64,000 nucleotides of DNA. Origin: Gordonia namibiensis NBRC 108229 (GTDB taxonomy: Bacteria > Actinomycetota > Actinomycetes > Mycobacteriales > Mycobacteriaceae). Numbering within the stretch: position 1 is the stretch's first letter; the number at the start of each line of letters is the position of its first letter. The stretch is from the NCBI RefSeq assembly GCF_000298235.1, contig NZ_BAHE01000025.1, positions 1 through 64,000 of the forward strand, written 5' to 3'. The notes below the pieces were generated by a model, which worked only from the letters and a program-made list of their open reading frames with translations, ran no database searches and had not been told where the DNA came from. This document shows, one piece after another, positions 54,338-63,391 of the stretch. A program made the position numbers and the translations under genes.

Positions 54338-54798
54338 CAGACCGCCTCCCCGTTTCCGGACGTATCCGGTTCGAATCCGAAACCGATTGCCTCCACGCCG
54401 TTGTCGTCGGTACCGACGACATATGTCGCCAGACGCAGCGGCATGCCCAAGGTGATGTTCTCGGGCGTCGGATCGGTGTTGATGACGTTGCCGCGCACGT
54501 GCGTTCCGCCGCAGTCGATCACGCCGGCGACGAATGGCACCTGCACACCGGGTGCTGCGAAGGACACGATCGTGTAGGTGCGCAGGGTCCCCGTGGTCGG
54601 GACGTCGACATCGGTGAATTCGGTCCCGAAGCACGATGCGCAGGCGTTCCGGTGGTCGAAGTACCGCGCCGAACACTTCGTGCACTCGTGCGCGATGAGG
54701 TGGGGATGGTCGCCGAGGACGAGGTAGTCGACGATCGGTACGGCGCCCGGCGAGGCGTCGGAGGACGCCGGCGGTGCCGCGGTGGACGTGTCGGTCAT
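54337..54798 (-). CDS. DUF35 OB-fold protein with zinc ribbon, thiolase partner
   Basis: 153 aa. The zinc ribbon is Cys39-x2-Cys42 and Cys53-x2-Cys56 (HECTKCSARY, ACASCFG), followed by an OB-fold with TTGTLRTYTIV and FVAGVIDCGG. Such proteins pair with thiolase-like enzymes and are needed for their activity. Overlaps the thiolase start; the acyl-CoA ligase gene precedes it by 38 bp. Confidence 0.85.
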   Translation of the reverse strand: MTDTSTAAPPASSDASPGAVPIVDYLVLGDHPHLIAHECTKCSARYFDHRNACASCFGTEFTDVDVPTTGTLRTYTIVSFAAPGVQVPFVAGVIDCGGTHVRGNVINTDPTPENITLGMPLRLATYVVGTDDNGVEAIGFGFEPDTSGNGEAV

Positions 54799-54836
54799 GT
54801 GGAGTGGTTCCCTTTCATGGTGCTGCGCGTGTGCCG

Positions 54837-56399
54837 TCAGACGTGCCGGCCGCTCGCGGTCCAGAACTTCTCGCGGAGAGTGCGTTTGAGGAGCTTGCCG
54901 GTCTCGGTGCGGGGCAGGGTGTCCCGGAAGTCGACGCTGCGCGGGCATTTGTAGCGGGCGAGCCGGTCCTTGCACCATTCGATGAGTTCGGCGTCGAGGT
55001 CGTCGGTGGTGGTCACCGAATCCGCCGTCACCACCAATGCCTTGACCTGTTCGCCCCATTCGGGGTCGGGGATGCCGATGACCGCGACGTCGGCCACTGC
55101 GGGATGTGCCGACAGCACTCCCTCGATCTCGGCGGGGTAGATGTTCACCCCGCCGCTGATGATCATGTCCTTGGCCCGGTCGCAGATGAACAGGTAACCG
55201 TCGTCGTCGAGATAGCCGATGTCGCCGATGGTGAACGACCGGCCGCGGAACGCGGACTTCGTGGTCTCCGGGTCGCCGCGGTACTCGAAGGTCGAGGTCG
55301 CCGACTCCAGGTAGACGTTGCCGATCTCGCCGGCCGGGAGTTCGTTGCCGTCGTCGTCGAGGATGCGTACGGCCATGCCCGCGACCGCGCGACCGACCGT
55401 GCCCGGTTTCTCCAGCCAGCGATGGGGTTTGGCGATCGTCGCCGCGCCCTCCATGCCGCCGTAGGTCTCCCAGATCACCGGGCCCCACCACTCGAACATC
55501 TGCTTCTTGATCTCGAGCGGACACGGCGCGGCCGAGTGGGCCACGACCTTGAGGCTCGAGTGGTTGTAGCGGTTGCGCACCTCTTCAGGGAGGCGTAGCA
55601 ACCGGACGAACTGGGTGGGCACCATGTAGGCCGTGGTCACCCGGTGCTCGTCGATCATCCGCAGTGTGTTCTCGGGGTCGAACTTGCCGCCGATGGCCAA
55701 TGCCTGGCCGACATTCAGCGCGCCGAGGTAGAAGCCCTGGCAGCCACCGTGATTCATGCCGGTCGACACGAGGTGGACGCCGTCGAACGGCAGGAACCGG
55801 AACGCGCGACCGAAGGTGGACATCGCGTTCGCGGCCGCCGACGGTTCGAGCGCGGGGAGTGGACGCAGGACACCCTTGGGCTTCCCGGTGGTGCCCGAAG
55901 AATAGGAGATCGCACCGCCGAGGACCCGGTCCTCCGGGAGGGTGTCGGGGTGAGGGGCGACCAGTTCCTCGTACGGCAGGAACCCCGGGATGTCGCCGCC
56001 GACGGCGACCGCCAGCTCGAGCGTCCCCGTGTTGCCGACGTCGCTCATCCGATCGGCGAAATCGGGATGGACCGCCACGGCCACCGCTCCGGAGTGTTCG
56101 AGGATGTCGGTGAACTCGGCCGCCGACAGCGCGGGATTCAGTGCGAGATAACGTATGCCCATCTCTGCGCAGGCCAGCTGCCAGATCACCGGATCGACGT
56201 CGTTGGGCAGTGCATAGGCGACGATGTCACCGGTGCCCAACCCGTTCGCGCGTAGGGCGTGTACCAGTCGATGAGCGCTCCCGGTCAACTCGCCGAACGT
56301 CAGCGTGCGCCCGCTCGGGGAGGCGACGATCGCCGGCTGGTCGGGATGATCCTCGGCGATCCACCAGACCCCGAGCCGGCGGTCCCACGGATGTTCCAC
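54837..56399 (-). CDS. Acyl-CoA synthetase (AMP-forming)
   Basis: 520 aa from a GTG at 56399, which has GGAGGT just upstream; an ATG at 56426 is an in-frame alternative lacking one. Motifs: SYSSGTTGKPKGVLRP, WETYGGMEGAA, YLFICDRAKDMIISGGVNIYPAEIE, and the C-terminal catalytic Lys in PRTETGKLLKRTL. It activates a carboxylic acid to acyl-CoA. Head of the minus-strand operon ligase-DUF35-thiolase, probably also linked to SDR and thioesterase downstream. Not close in sequence to the synthetase at 43.8 kb. Confidence 0.87.
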   Translation of the reverse strand: MEHPWDRRLGVWWIAEDHPDQPAIVASPSGRTLTFGELTGSAHRLVHALRANGLGTGDIVAYALPNDVDPVIWQLACAEMGIRYLALNPALSAAEFTDILEHSGAVAVAVHPDFADRMSDVGNTGTLELAVAVGGDIPGFLPYEELVAPHPDTLPEDRVLGGAISYSSGTTGKPKGVLRPLPALEPSAAANAMSTFGRAFRFLPFDGVHLVSTGMNHGGCQGFYLGALNVGQALAIGGKFDPENTLRMIDEHRVTTAYMVPTQFVRLLRLPEEVRNRYNHSSLKVVAHSAAPCPLEIKKQMFEWWGPVIWETYGGMEGAATIAKPHRWLEKPGTVGRAVAGMAVRILDDDGNELPAGEIGNVYLESATSTFEYRGDPETTKSAFRGRSFTIGDIGYLDDDGYLFICDRAKDMIISGGVNIYPAEIEGVLSAHPAVADVAVIGIPDPEWGEQVKALVVTADSVTTTDDLDAELIEWCKDRLARYKCPRSVDFRDTLPRTETGKLLKRTLREKFWTASGRHV

Positions 56400-56473
56400 G
56401 TCTACCTCCGTCGGTCTCCGCCGCATGACGGAGTCCGAAATAGTTGTGTCATTTGTCTGTTCAGGTCACCAGG

Positions 56474-56590
56474 TGGTTTCGATACGGCTCGTCGCAAGCT
56501 CCTCGCCTGCTCAACCGGCGGCTGGGGGACGATCGCTCTCCGCCGGCCGAGTAGGCCCGAGGGGCTACCCGAGGTCCGTATCGAGGTCAG
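56474..56590. repeat. Dispersed repeat unit plus inverted copy of the post-catC repeat
   Basis: TTTCGATACGGCTCGTCGC through CTGCTCAACC (about 56476-56514) is a reversed TTGAG...CGTATCGAAA unit like those at 37.6 kb. CCGGCGG (56514-56520) pairs with CCGCCGG (56540-56546). 56545-56590 is the inverted 45-of-46 copy of 37426-37471. It fills the 172-bp gap between the crotonase stop and the ligase start, which run in the same direction. Confidence 0.8.
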
Positions 56591-56598
56591 CGGCGTCG

Positions 56599-57426
56599 TC
56601 ACCGATAGGTGGGTGGATCGTTCCGACGGGGCTGCGTGCGCCGGACCTCGGCGGGCTGGTTGCCGATGTGGGTGTAGGCCATACCGTTCTGCAGTGCGGC
56701 GCTGCGGGTCATGTCGAGGGATTCCCAGATGGCCCGCACGGTGCCCTGGACCGCGACCGGATTGCGGGCTGCGATCGACGCGGCGATCTCGTGGGCGCGT
56801 GACCGCAGGTTCTCGCGATCCACCACCTCGGTGACCAGGCCCAGGCGCAGGGCGGTCTCGGCCGTGATCCGCTCCTCGGTGCCCATGAGTGCCCACCGCA
56901 GGACGTCGCCGAGGGGGACGCCGCGGTTGAGCATGCCGATCGGTTCGAGGGCCGAGACGATGCCGCCGTTGGCGTGCGGGTCGAAGAACTCGGCGTCGGT
57001 GGAGGCGATGATGATGTCGGATTCGTTGAGGAAGTACTGGGCCCCGCCGGCGGCCATGCCGTGTACGGCGGCGACCACCGGCTTCCACACGCGGTGGTGG
57101 ATCTTCGGCGACAGCGTGACGCCGGGATCGAAGGTGTTCCACACGTTGTCCTTGGCGAACCACGAAGTCCCGCCCTTGATGTCGGCACCGGTGGAGAAGG
57201 CGCGATCGCCGTTGGCCTGGATCACCACGGCGTGGACGTCGGCGTCGTCGCGGATCGTTTTCCAGGCCCATTCGATCTCCGCCGCCATCGTGTCGTCGAA
57301 TGAATTCAGGGCCTCCGGCCGGTTGAGCGTAATGGACGCGACGTGGTCGTCGGAGACCTCGTACTCGATGGTCGTGAGGGCCCCCGGGGTCGTGGTGGTA
57401 TCCGAAGCGCCGAATTCAGTGGTCAC
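56599..57426 (-). CDS. Crotonase-family protein with altered catalytic residues
   Basis: 275 aa from a GTG. Crotonase fold: LNRPEALNSFDD, AFSTGADIKGGTS, GMAAGGAQYFLNESDIIIAS. Where classical hydratases have two Glu, this protein shows Gln (GGAQYF) and His (FDPHANGG), so it is unlikely to be a simple enoyl-CoA hydratase. It could be an isomerase, hydrolase or C-C lyase of the superfamily. The stop lies beside the 56.5-kb repeat. Divergent from an SDR gene 116 bp away. Confidence 0.75.
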   Translation of the reverse strand: MTTEFGASDTTTTPGALTTIEYEVSDDHVASITLNRPEALNSFDDTMAAEIEWAWKTIRDDADVHAVVIQANGDRAFSTGADIKGGTSWFAKDNVWNTFDPGVTLSPKIHHRVWKPVVAAVHGMAAGGAQYFLNESDIIIASTDAEFFDPHANGGIVSALEPIGMLNRGVPLGDVLRWALMGTEERITAETALRLGLVTEVVDRENLRSRAHEIAASIAARNPVAVQGTVRAIWESLDMTRSAALQNGMAYTHIGNQPAEVRRTQPRRNDPPTYR

Positions 57427-57542
57427 AGTGCGTCTCCCGGCCCGCCCAGACCGGCGGGCGAATTCTCGAGTGTGGCATAAATCATGTAACTCAATGTACT
57501 ATCAATTGGCGTAAGCGCGAAGCTGAATGCTGGGAGCGATGC

Positions 57543-58445
57543 ATGGGGAGTCTGGACGGCCGCGTGGCCATCATCACCGGGGCGGGGCGCGGGATCGGAC
57601 GGGAGCACGCGCTTCTGTTCGCCCGGGAGGGTGCGGAGGTCGTCGTCAACGATCTCGGCGGCTCGCGTGACGGCAGTGGTGCAGACGCCTCCGCCGCGCA
57701 ACAGGTGGTCGAGGAGATCCAGGCGCTCGGCGGCAAGGCGGTCGCCAATCATGACGACGTCGCCTCCTGGCAGGGGGCGGAGTCGCTGATCAACACCGCC
57801 GTCGAGTCCTTCGGTGACCTGCACGTCCTGGTCAACAACGCCGGCATTCTGCGCGACCGGACCGTCGTCAACATGTCCGAGGATGAATGGGACGCGGTCA
57901 TCAACGTCCACCTCAAGGGGCATTTCGCTCCTCTGCAGCATGCCGCCGCCTATTGGCGCGGGCGCTCCAAGGTCGAACCGGGCGTCAGGCGCGCGGTCAT
58001 CAACACCAGTTCCACCTCGGGTCTCTTCGGTCAGCCCGGTCAGGTCAACTACGGCGCGGCCAAGATGGGCATCGCCGCGATGACGATGATCGCCGCCGGG
58101 GAGCTCGCCCGCTACGACGTCCGCGTCAACGCCATCGCCCCCGCCGCGCTCACGCGTCTCACGGCCGGTCTGCCCGGCGTACCCGATCCGGAGAAGGGTG
58201 AGCAGGCCGGGCCGATGGATTCCGCCAACGTCTCACCGTTCGTGGGATACCTGGGAACCGAGAACTGTCCGATCACCGGACGGGTCTTCTTCGTCATGGG
58301 CAACAAGGTCAAGCTGTTCCAGCCGTGGGCGATCATCGACTCCATCGAGAAGCCCGGTGACGAGCGTTGGACGATCGCCGAGCTCGAGACCGAGGCCGCC
58401 CGACTGGCAACCGTTCCCTTCGACCTCGGGAACTGGCGGGACTGA
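57543..58445 (+). CDS. Short-chain dehydrogenase (hydroxyacyl-CoA/FabG-like)
   Basis: 300 aa. ITGAGRGIGREHALLFAREGAEVVVNDLGG (11-40) resembles the dehydrogenase part of multifunctional enzyme type 2 / HSD17B4-like proteins. Catalytic Tyr170/Lys174 (VNYGAAKMG), Ser near 156. The C-terminal extension (FFVMGNKVKLFQPWAIID) is also seen in that group. Probably a 3-hydroxyacyl-CoA dehydrogenase. First gene of a plus-strand operon with P450, MaoC, crotonase, phosphotransferase and acyl-CoA dehydrogenase. Confidence 0.83.
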   Translation: MGSLDGRVAIITGAGRGIGREHALLFAREGAEVVVNDLGGSRDGSGADASAAQQVVEEIQALGGKAVANHDDVASWQGAESLINTAVESFGDLHVLVNNAGILRDRTVVNMSEDEWDAVINVHLKGHFAPLQHAAAYWRGRSKVEPGVRRAVINTSSTSGLFGQPGQVNYGAAKMGIAAMTMIAAGELARYDVRVNAIAPAALTRLTAGLPGVPDPEKGEQAGPMDSANVSPFVGYLGTENCPITGRVFFVMGNKVKLFQPWAIIDSIEKPGDERWTIAELETEAARLATVPFDLGNWRD

Positions 58446-58504
58446 CCTGGCGGACCGCGAGGTCGGTCTTCCGCCCACAGCAGGCAACGAAAGGTGAACA
58501 TCCC

Positions 58505-59743
58505 ATGACCAGCGTCGCAACCCCGACCATGTCGGTGACCAACCTGGCCGATCCGGTGATGTACTACAACCCGTACCCGCGGTACGCCTACCTCCGTGAG
58601 AACGAGCCCGTCTCCCGACTCAAGGCCCCGATGATGGTGCGCGGCACCGGGTACATGGTGACCCGGCACGCCGATGTGCAGGCGCTGCACACCGACGAAC
58701 GCTTCTCCACCGATTCGATGCGCTACGGCGGCGCGGCGCGTTTCAATTGGATGCTGCCGCAGACCCTCAAGCTGCTCAGCGAGACGATGGTCTTCAAGGA
58801 CGACCCGGAGCACAAGCGTCTCCGCACGCTCGTGCACAAGGCGTTCACCCCGAAACTCGTTGCGGGGATGAGTGATCAGGTCACCGACATCGCGAATCAG
58901 CTGGCAGACGAGTTGGCCCGGAAGAAGGATGTCGACCTGGTCGACGACTATGCGGTCGAACTTCCGTTGCGGGTGATCTCCTCGATGCTCGGTGTCAACG
59001 ACGCCGACCGCGCGGAGTTCCATGACCTGGTCAACAAGATGACCGAGGACTCGGGCGGTGGTCCGATCGGCATGATCCGCCGCATGCCCGTCGCCAACAA
59101 ACTGCTCGAGTTCATCCAGCATCTCGCCGACGAGGCACGTTCCCACCCCGACGACAACGTGATCTCGGCGATCGTCGAGGCCCGCGAGGACGGCGATCGC
59201 CTGACCGATCGTGAAGTCCTCGGCATGATCTTCCTGCTCCTGCTGGCCGGCCACGACACGACGTCGAACCTGATCAGCAGCAGCGCACTGGCCCTGGTGC
59301 GCAACCCGGATCAGCTCGAGGCGCTCCGCGACGACGAGGCGCTGTGGCCCACCGCCATCGAGGAGTTGCTGCGGTACACGACTCCGGTGGCGTGTGCCGC
59401 TCCGCGCATCGCGATCGAGGACCTCGAGTTCGCCGGTACCCACATCCCGCGGGGCAGCCAGGTGGTCGGCATGATCATCTCCGCCAACCGCGACAAAGAG
59501 GTGTACGACGATCCGGAATCGCTGGACCTGGCGCGCTTCCCGAACAAGCACATGTCCTTCGCCTTCGGCGCCCACTACTGCCTCGGGCATCACCTGGCCC
59601 GCCTCGAAGGCCGTGTCGCCCTGCGCACCCTGATCGAGCGGTTCCCCTCCCTCGAGGTGACCGTCCCCGACACCGATCTGCGGTTCAAGGCGACACTGTC
59701 GCTGCGCGGCCTGAAGTCGTTGCCGATGCGCGTGGGTGGGTGA
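58505..59743 (+). CDS. Cytochrome P450 (CYP)
   Basis: 412 aa soluble bacterial P450. I-helix AGHDTT (248-253), ExxR in EELLR, heme loop FGAHYCLGHHLAR with Cys359. It has no fused redox domain, so needs a ferredoxin and reductase; a [3Fe-4S] ferredoxin gene is present at 41.0 kb. The ATG at 58505 follows AAAGGTGA. Located between a hydroxyacyl-CoA-type SDR and a MaoC hydratase, 59 bp and 5 bp apart respectively. It likely hydroxylates the cluster substrate; CYP family not assignable here. Confidence 0.9.
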   Translation: MTSVATPTMSVTNLADPVMYYNPYPRYAYLRENEPVSRLKAPMMVRGTGYMVTRHADVQALHTDERFSTDSMRYGGAARFNWMLPQTLKLLSETMVFKDDPEHKRLRTLVHKAFTPKLVAGMSDQVTDIANQLADELARKKDVDLVDDYAVELPLRVISSMLGVNDADRAEFHDLVNKMTEDSGGGPIGMIRRMPVANKLLEFIQHLADEARSHPDDNVISAIVEAREDGDRLTDREVLGMIFLLLLAGHDTTSNLISSSALALVRNPDQLEALRDDEALWPTAIEELLRYTTPVACAAPRIAIEDLEFAGTHIPRGSQVVGMIISANRDKEVYDDPESLDLARFPNKHMSFAFGAHYCLGHHLARLEGRVALRTLIERFPSLEVTVPDTDLRFKATLSLRGLKSLPMRVGG

Positions 59744-59748
59744 CCCGG

Positions 59749-61059
59749 ATGACCCAGACCTCCACGAAAACCGCTGACGCCGACTTCGACCATCCGATCA
59801 AGGACGAGGACATCGAGAAGGCGAAACTGCTTCTCGGACTAGAGGCTCCGAAGAGCATCGACGAGTTCTATTCTGTCGCAACGCCGGACGCGCTGCGGAA
59901 CTTCACCCGCGCCTACGGTGACGACAACCCGCTGTACACCGACGCCGCCTACGGTGCACGGACGCGGTGGGGCAGCCAGATCGCGCCGCCGATGATGCCT
60001 ATTGCGTTGTCCCGCAGGATGCTCGGCGACCCGATCCCCGAGGACATCCGTGAGGCCACCAAACGGTTGTTCTCCGGTGTCCATCTCTTCGTCTCCGGGC
60101 AGACCACCGAGTGGTACCGCCCGATCCTGCCGGGTGATGAGCTCTACGGTTTCGGCGGACTCGAATCGATCGAGGAGAAGACCAGCGAATTCGCCGGTCG
60201 CTCGGTGATCCGCGTCCTGCGCACCGTGCGCATCAACCAGCGTGCCGAGGTCGTCTCCATCGACCGCGTCATCCTCATCGCCACCGAGCGCAAGAAGTCG
60301 CGTGAGCGAGGCAAGAACATGAGCATCCAACCGGCGTCGTACACCGATGAGCAGATCGCCGAGATCGACGCGATCTACGCGGCCGAAGGCCCTCGGGGCG
60401 CGGAGAAGCGCTGGTTCGAGGATGTGGAGGTCGGGGAGAAGCTGCGACCGATGGCCAAGGGGCCGCTGACCCTGACCGACGTCATCTGCTTCCATTCCGG
60501 CGGTTACGGTTTCGCGCCGTATGGGATCGCCCACGGCCGGCTCGGCTACGAGAACCGGCAGCGAAAGCCCAAGTTCTACATCAAGAACCAGGCCGGCATC
60601 CCCGACGTCGCGCAGCGACTCCACTGGGAGAACGAGTGGTCGCAGTCCATCGGCAACCCGATGGCCTACGACTACGGCGTGACCCGAGAGTGCTGGCTCA
60701 CCCACTTCGTCACCGACTGGATGGGCGACGACGGGTGGCTGGTCCGCCAGCACGACGAGATGCGCAAGTTCAACTACATCGGTGACACTCAGATCATCAC
60801 CGGCGAGGTCGCCGGCAAACGGGTCGTCGACGGTGTCGGCCACGTCGACCTCGAGTTCCGCGCCACCAATCAGCGCGGCGAGGTCACCGCACCGGCGACC
60901 GCAACCGTCGCGCTGCCCAGCCGTGAGCACGGTCCGGTCCTCCTGCCGAAGCCGTCGGAGTCGTTGGAGCGCAGCGCCATCGAGATGATGGGCCGCCACC
61001 GGGAACTCTTCTACAGCAGCGGTTCGGGGGACACCGGTTCGGGACGGGCGGGTCGGTGA
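59749..61059 (+). CDS. Two-domain MaoC hydratase, paralogue 2
   Basis: 436 aa. N-domain: FTRAYGDDNPLYTDAAYG, TRWGSQIAPPMMP, TEWYRPILPGDELYGFGG. C-domain: RWFEDVEVGEKLRPM, AKGPLTLTDVICFHSGGYG, NYIGDTQIITGEVAG, GEVTAPATATVALP. Paralogous to the gene at 49522 (see there). It starts 5 bp after the P450 stop and its stop overlaps the next crotonase by GTGA. It probably hydrates an enoyl-CoA after dehydrogenation. Confidence 0.83.
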   Translation: MTQTSTKTADADFDHPIKDEDIEKAKLLLGLEAPKSIDEFYSVATPDALRNFTRAYGDDNPLYTDAAYGARTRWGSQIAPPMMPIALSRRMLGDPIPEDIREATKRLFSGVHLFVSGQTTEWYRPILPGDELYGFGGLESIEEKTSEFAGRSVIRVLRTVRINQRAEVVSIDRVILIATERKKSRERGKNMSIQPASYTDEQIAEIDAIYAAEGPRGAEKRWFEDVEVGEKLRPMAKGPLTLTDVICFHSGGYGFAPYGIAHGRLGYENRQRKPKFYIKNQAGIPDVAQRLHWENEWSQSIGNPMAYDYGVTRECWLTHFVTDWMGDDGWLVRQHDEMRKFNYIGDTQIITGEVAGKRVVDGVGHVDLEFRATNQRGEVTAPATATVALPSREHGPVLLPKPSESLERSAIEMMGRHRELFYSSGSGDTGSGRAGR

Positions 61060-61919
61060 CCGCATCGGTGAACGGCACCGCCGGGATCGCGGAGCTCGCC
61101 GCACGACGCGGTGGGAGGGTGATCGGCACCGGAACCGAGGTCGTCGCGGCGTCGGTCGTCGACCGCGTCGGTCTGGTGATCCTCGACCGCTCGGAGCGGC
61201 GCAATGCGCTGCATCCGGGAATGTACGAGGCGGTGCCGCGGCTGCTGGTGGAGTTCGCCGCGGACCCCGAGATCGGGTGCGTCCTGATCACCGGTGCCGG
61301 CACCACGTTCTGTGCCGGTGGGGACGTGCGCCGCAAGGTGGAGAAAGCGGGCGGCACCGTCGAGGAGCGGGCGGCCGGGCTCACCCACAACGCCCGGATC
61401 TCCACGCTCCTGCACGACATGCCCAAGGTCACCGTCGCGGCGCTTCCCGGTGCCGCCGTGGGGGCCGGCCTGTCTATCGCCCTGTCGACCGACCTCCGGA
61501 TCGCGGCGTCGTCGGCGAAGCTGGTCGCCGGGTGGGGTGACCTGGCGTTCTCCGGCGACTTCGGCGGAACCTGGTTCCTCACACGGCTGTTGGGTCGGTC
61601 CCGGGCGATGGAGTTCCTGGTCTCCGGTGAGCCGATGTTCGCGCCGCAGGCCCGGGACTGGGGCCTGGTCAACCGCGTGGTGTCCGACGCCGAGTTCGCC
61701 GAGGCGGCCCTCGACTGGGCGACGAAGATCGCCGCGGGGCCCCGGCAGGCCTGGGCCGCGACGAAGGGCAACGTGCTGCGCGCGGCCGAGATGAGTTTGT
61801 CCGAAGCGCTCCCGCTGGAGAGCGAACAAATGGTGAGATCGGGTATGACCGACGAGCACAAGGCTGCGGTGCGTGCCTGGATGGAACGGGCGGCCGCGCG
61901 CAGTCGGGAGGGTCGATGA
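61056..61919 (+). CDS. Crotonase-family enoyl-CoA hydratase/isomerase-like protein
   Basis: 287 aa from a GTG overlapping the upstream stop by 4 bp. Crotonase signatures LDRSERRNALHPGM, TFCAGGDVRRKV, GAAVGAGLSIALSTDLRIAA, AGWGDLAFSGDFGG. The first classical catalytic Glu is not conserved and the second position has Asp (GWGD), so an isomerase or another reaction is possible. The N-terminus is about 25 residues longer than usual. Stop overlaps the phosphotransferase start (ATGA). Confidence 0.78.
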   Translation: MTASVNGTAGIAELAARRGGRVIGTGTEVVAASVVDRVGLVILDRSERRNALHPGMYEAVPRLLVEFAADPEIGCVLITGAGTTFCAGGDVRRKVEKAGGTVEERAAGLTHNARISTLLHDMPKVTVAALPGAAVGAGLSIALSTDLRIAASSAKLVAGWGDLAFSGDFGGTWFLTRLLGRSRAMEFLVSGEPMFAPQARDWGLVNRVVSDAEFAEAALDWATKIAAGPRQAWAATKGNVLRAAEMSLSEALPLESEQMVRSGMTDEHKAAVRAWMERAAARSREGR

Positions 61920-63391
61920 CGGCAGTCGAGGTGACCGAGAAGACGTCCTCGGGGAGAAAGACCGCCGATGCGTCGAAGCGGACGCCGAAGGGGCTGCCCG
62001 AGGAGTTGCGGTCGTGGATCGTCGACGTGACCGGCGCCCGGGACATCACCACTCGGCAGGTGCCCGGCGGTGCGAGTCGCCAGGCATGGTTCGTCGACGT
62101 CCGCGGCGGCACCGGGGACAGCAGTGTCGAACTGTTCCTGCGGTACGACCCCCGGGAACCCAAGCCGGGCAGCGCGTTCCACCCACTGCCGGTGGAAGCC
62201 GAGATCATGTCGGCCCTCAACCGTGCCGGCGCCTGCGTCCCGTGCGTCGTCGCCGCCCACCCGACCCTGCAGGCGGTCCTGCTCGAGCGTGTCGGCGGCG
62301 AGACCTGGTTCTACCTGATCAAGGGCCCCGACGAGCAGGTGGCCGTCGCCCGCGACTTCATCGGCAAGCTGGCCGCGATCCATCGCATCGACCCGCGCGA
62401 CCTCGACATCCCGTCGCTCGGCCCGGTGAAGTCGGTGTCGGAACACCTCGACGACGAGCTCGCCGGCATCCGCACGCGAATGGGACGTAAGTCGGCGCCG
62501 GCACCGTTGCTCGCGTTCTGCGTCGACTGGCTCGAACGCAACAAGCCCGTCTACGACGGCCCACCCGTTCTGGTGCAGGGCGACACCGGCCCCGGCAACT
62601 TCATGTACGCCGACGGCGAGGTCACCGCGGTCGTGGACTGGGAACTGGCACATCTCGGCGACCCGATGGACGACATCGCGTGGCTCTCGCTCCGCAGCGC
62701 GCAGGATCCGTTCACGCACTTCCCCGATCGTCTCGCCGAGTACGAGAAGCTGACCGGGAACACCATCGACGTCCAGCGGGTCTGGTATTACCGACTGCTG
62801 GCTGAGGCCAAGATGTCGACGTTCCACGACGGTGCCGACGATCGCCGGGGCGCTCTCGTGGTCGGTTCCCCCGATGCCGGGAACAGCATGATCTACGGGA
62901 TGTTCCACCGGCGACTCCAGATCGAGGCACTCGGACATGCTGCGGGACTGGACATGTCCCGACTCGACTTCGCGCCGGAACCGGGCGACGACGGAAACCA
63001 GCACGTCTTCGAGGTGACGCTCGAGGTGCTGCGAGCCGCCGCCAAGCAGGCCGGCGACCCACTCGCCGCACGCTGGACCAAGGGAGCCGCGCGACTGGTG
63101 AAGTACCTCAAGGAATGCGACCGGATCGGCGACGATCTCGACACCGACGAACGTGCCGAACTAGCAACACTTCTCGGGCACGAGCCGTCGAGCATCGAGA
63201 CCGGTCGCGCCGAATTGGCCCGTCGCACCATCGAGGGAACGATCGATGTCGGCGTCTACGTCGCACAGATGTGGCGATCGGTCCAGCGCGACGACTACCT
63301 GATGCGGATCGCCTCGGGTGCGCTCTACGAACGCACGTGGCCGCCGCTCACCGACGACAGACAACAAGACCGAGACCGGGAGCCGCAATGA
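61916..63391 (+). CDS. Aminoglycoside-phosphotransferase-like (APH/ACAD10-type) kinase-fold protein
   Basis: 491 aa. Kinase-like motifs: LVQGDTGPGNFMY in place of the usual HGD catalytic loop (His is Gln, Asp kept), and VVDWELAHLGDPMDD with the metal-binding Asp. N-terminal lobe includes PGGASRQAWFVDVRG. The last about 120 residues form an extra helical part. In actinobacterial acyl-CoA clusters such proteins sit beside acyl-CoA dehydrogenases, and may phosphorylate hydroxyacyl-CoA intermediates as proposed for ACAD10/11-type pathways. Overlaps both neighbours (ATGA, ATGA). Confidence 0.78.
   Translation: MTAVEVTEKTSSGRKTADASKRTPKGLPEELRSWIVDVTGARDITTRQVPGGASRQAWFVDVRGGTGDSSVELFLRYDPREPKPGSAFHPLPVEAEIMSALNRAGACVPCVVAAHPTLQAVLLERVGGETWFYLIKGPDEQVAVARDFIGKLAAIHRIDPRDLDIPSLGPVKSVSEHLDDELAGIRTRMGRKSAPAPLLAFCVDWLERNKPVYDGPPVLVQGDTGPGNFMYADGEVTAVVDWELAHLGDPMDDIAWLSLRSAQDPFTHFPDRLAEYEKLTGNTIDVQRVWYYRLLAEAKMSTFHDGADDRRGALVVGSPDAGNSMIYGMFHRRLQIEALGHAAGLDMSRLDFAPEPGDDGNQHVFEVTLEVLRAAAKQAGDPLAARWTKGAARLVKYLKECDRIGDDLDTDERAELATLLGHEPSSIETGRAELARRTIEGTIDVGVYVAQMWRSVQRDDYLMRIASGALYERTWPPLTDDRQQDRDREPQ

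Noticed and set aside
60884..63004. Minus-strand open frame of 706 codons across MaoC, crotonase and phosphotransferase genes
   Set aside because: Translation lacks any domain and includes stretches of Arg/Ser; the plus-strand genes are coupled by 4-bp overlaps and have motifs.
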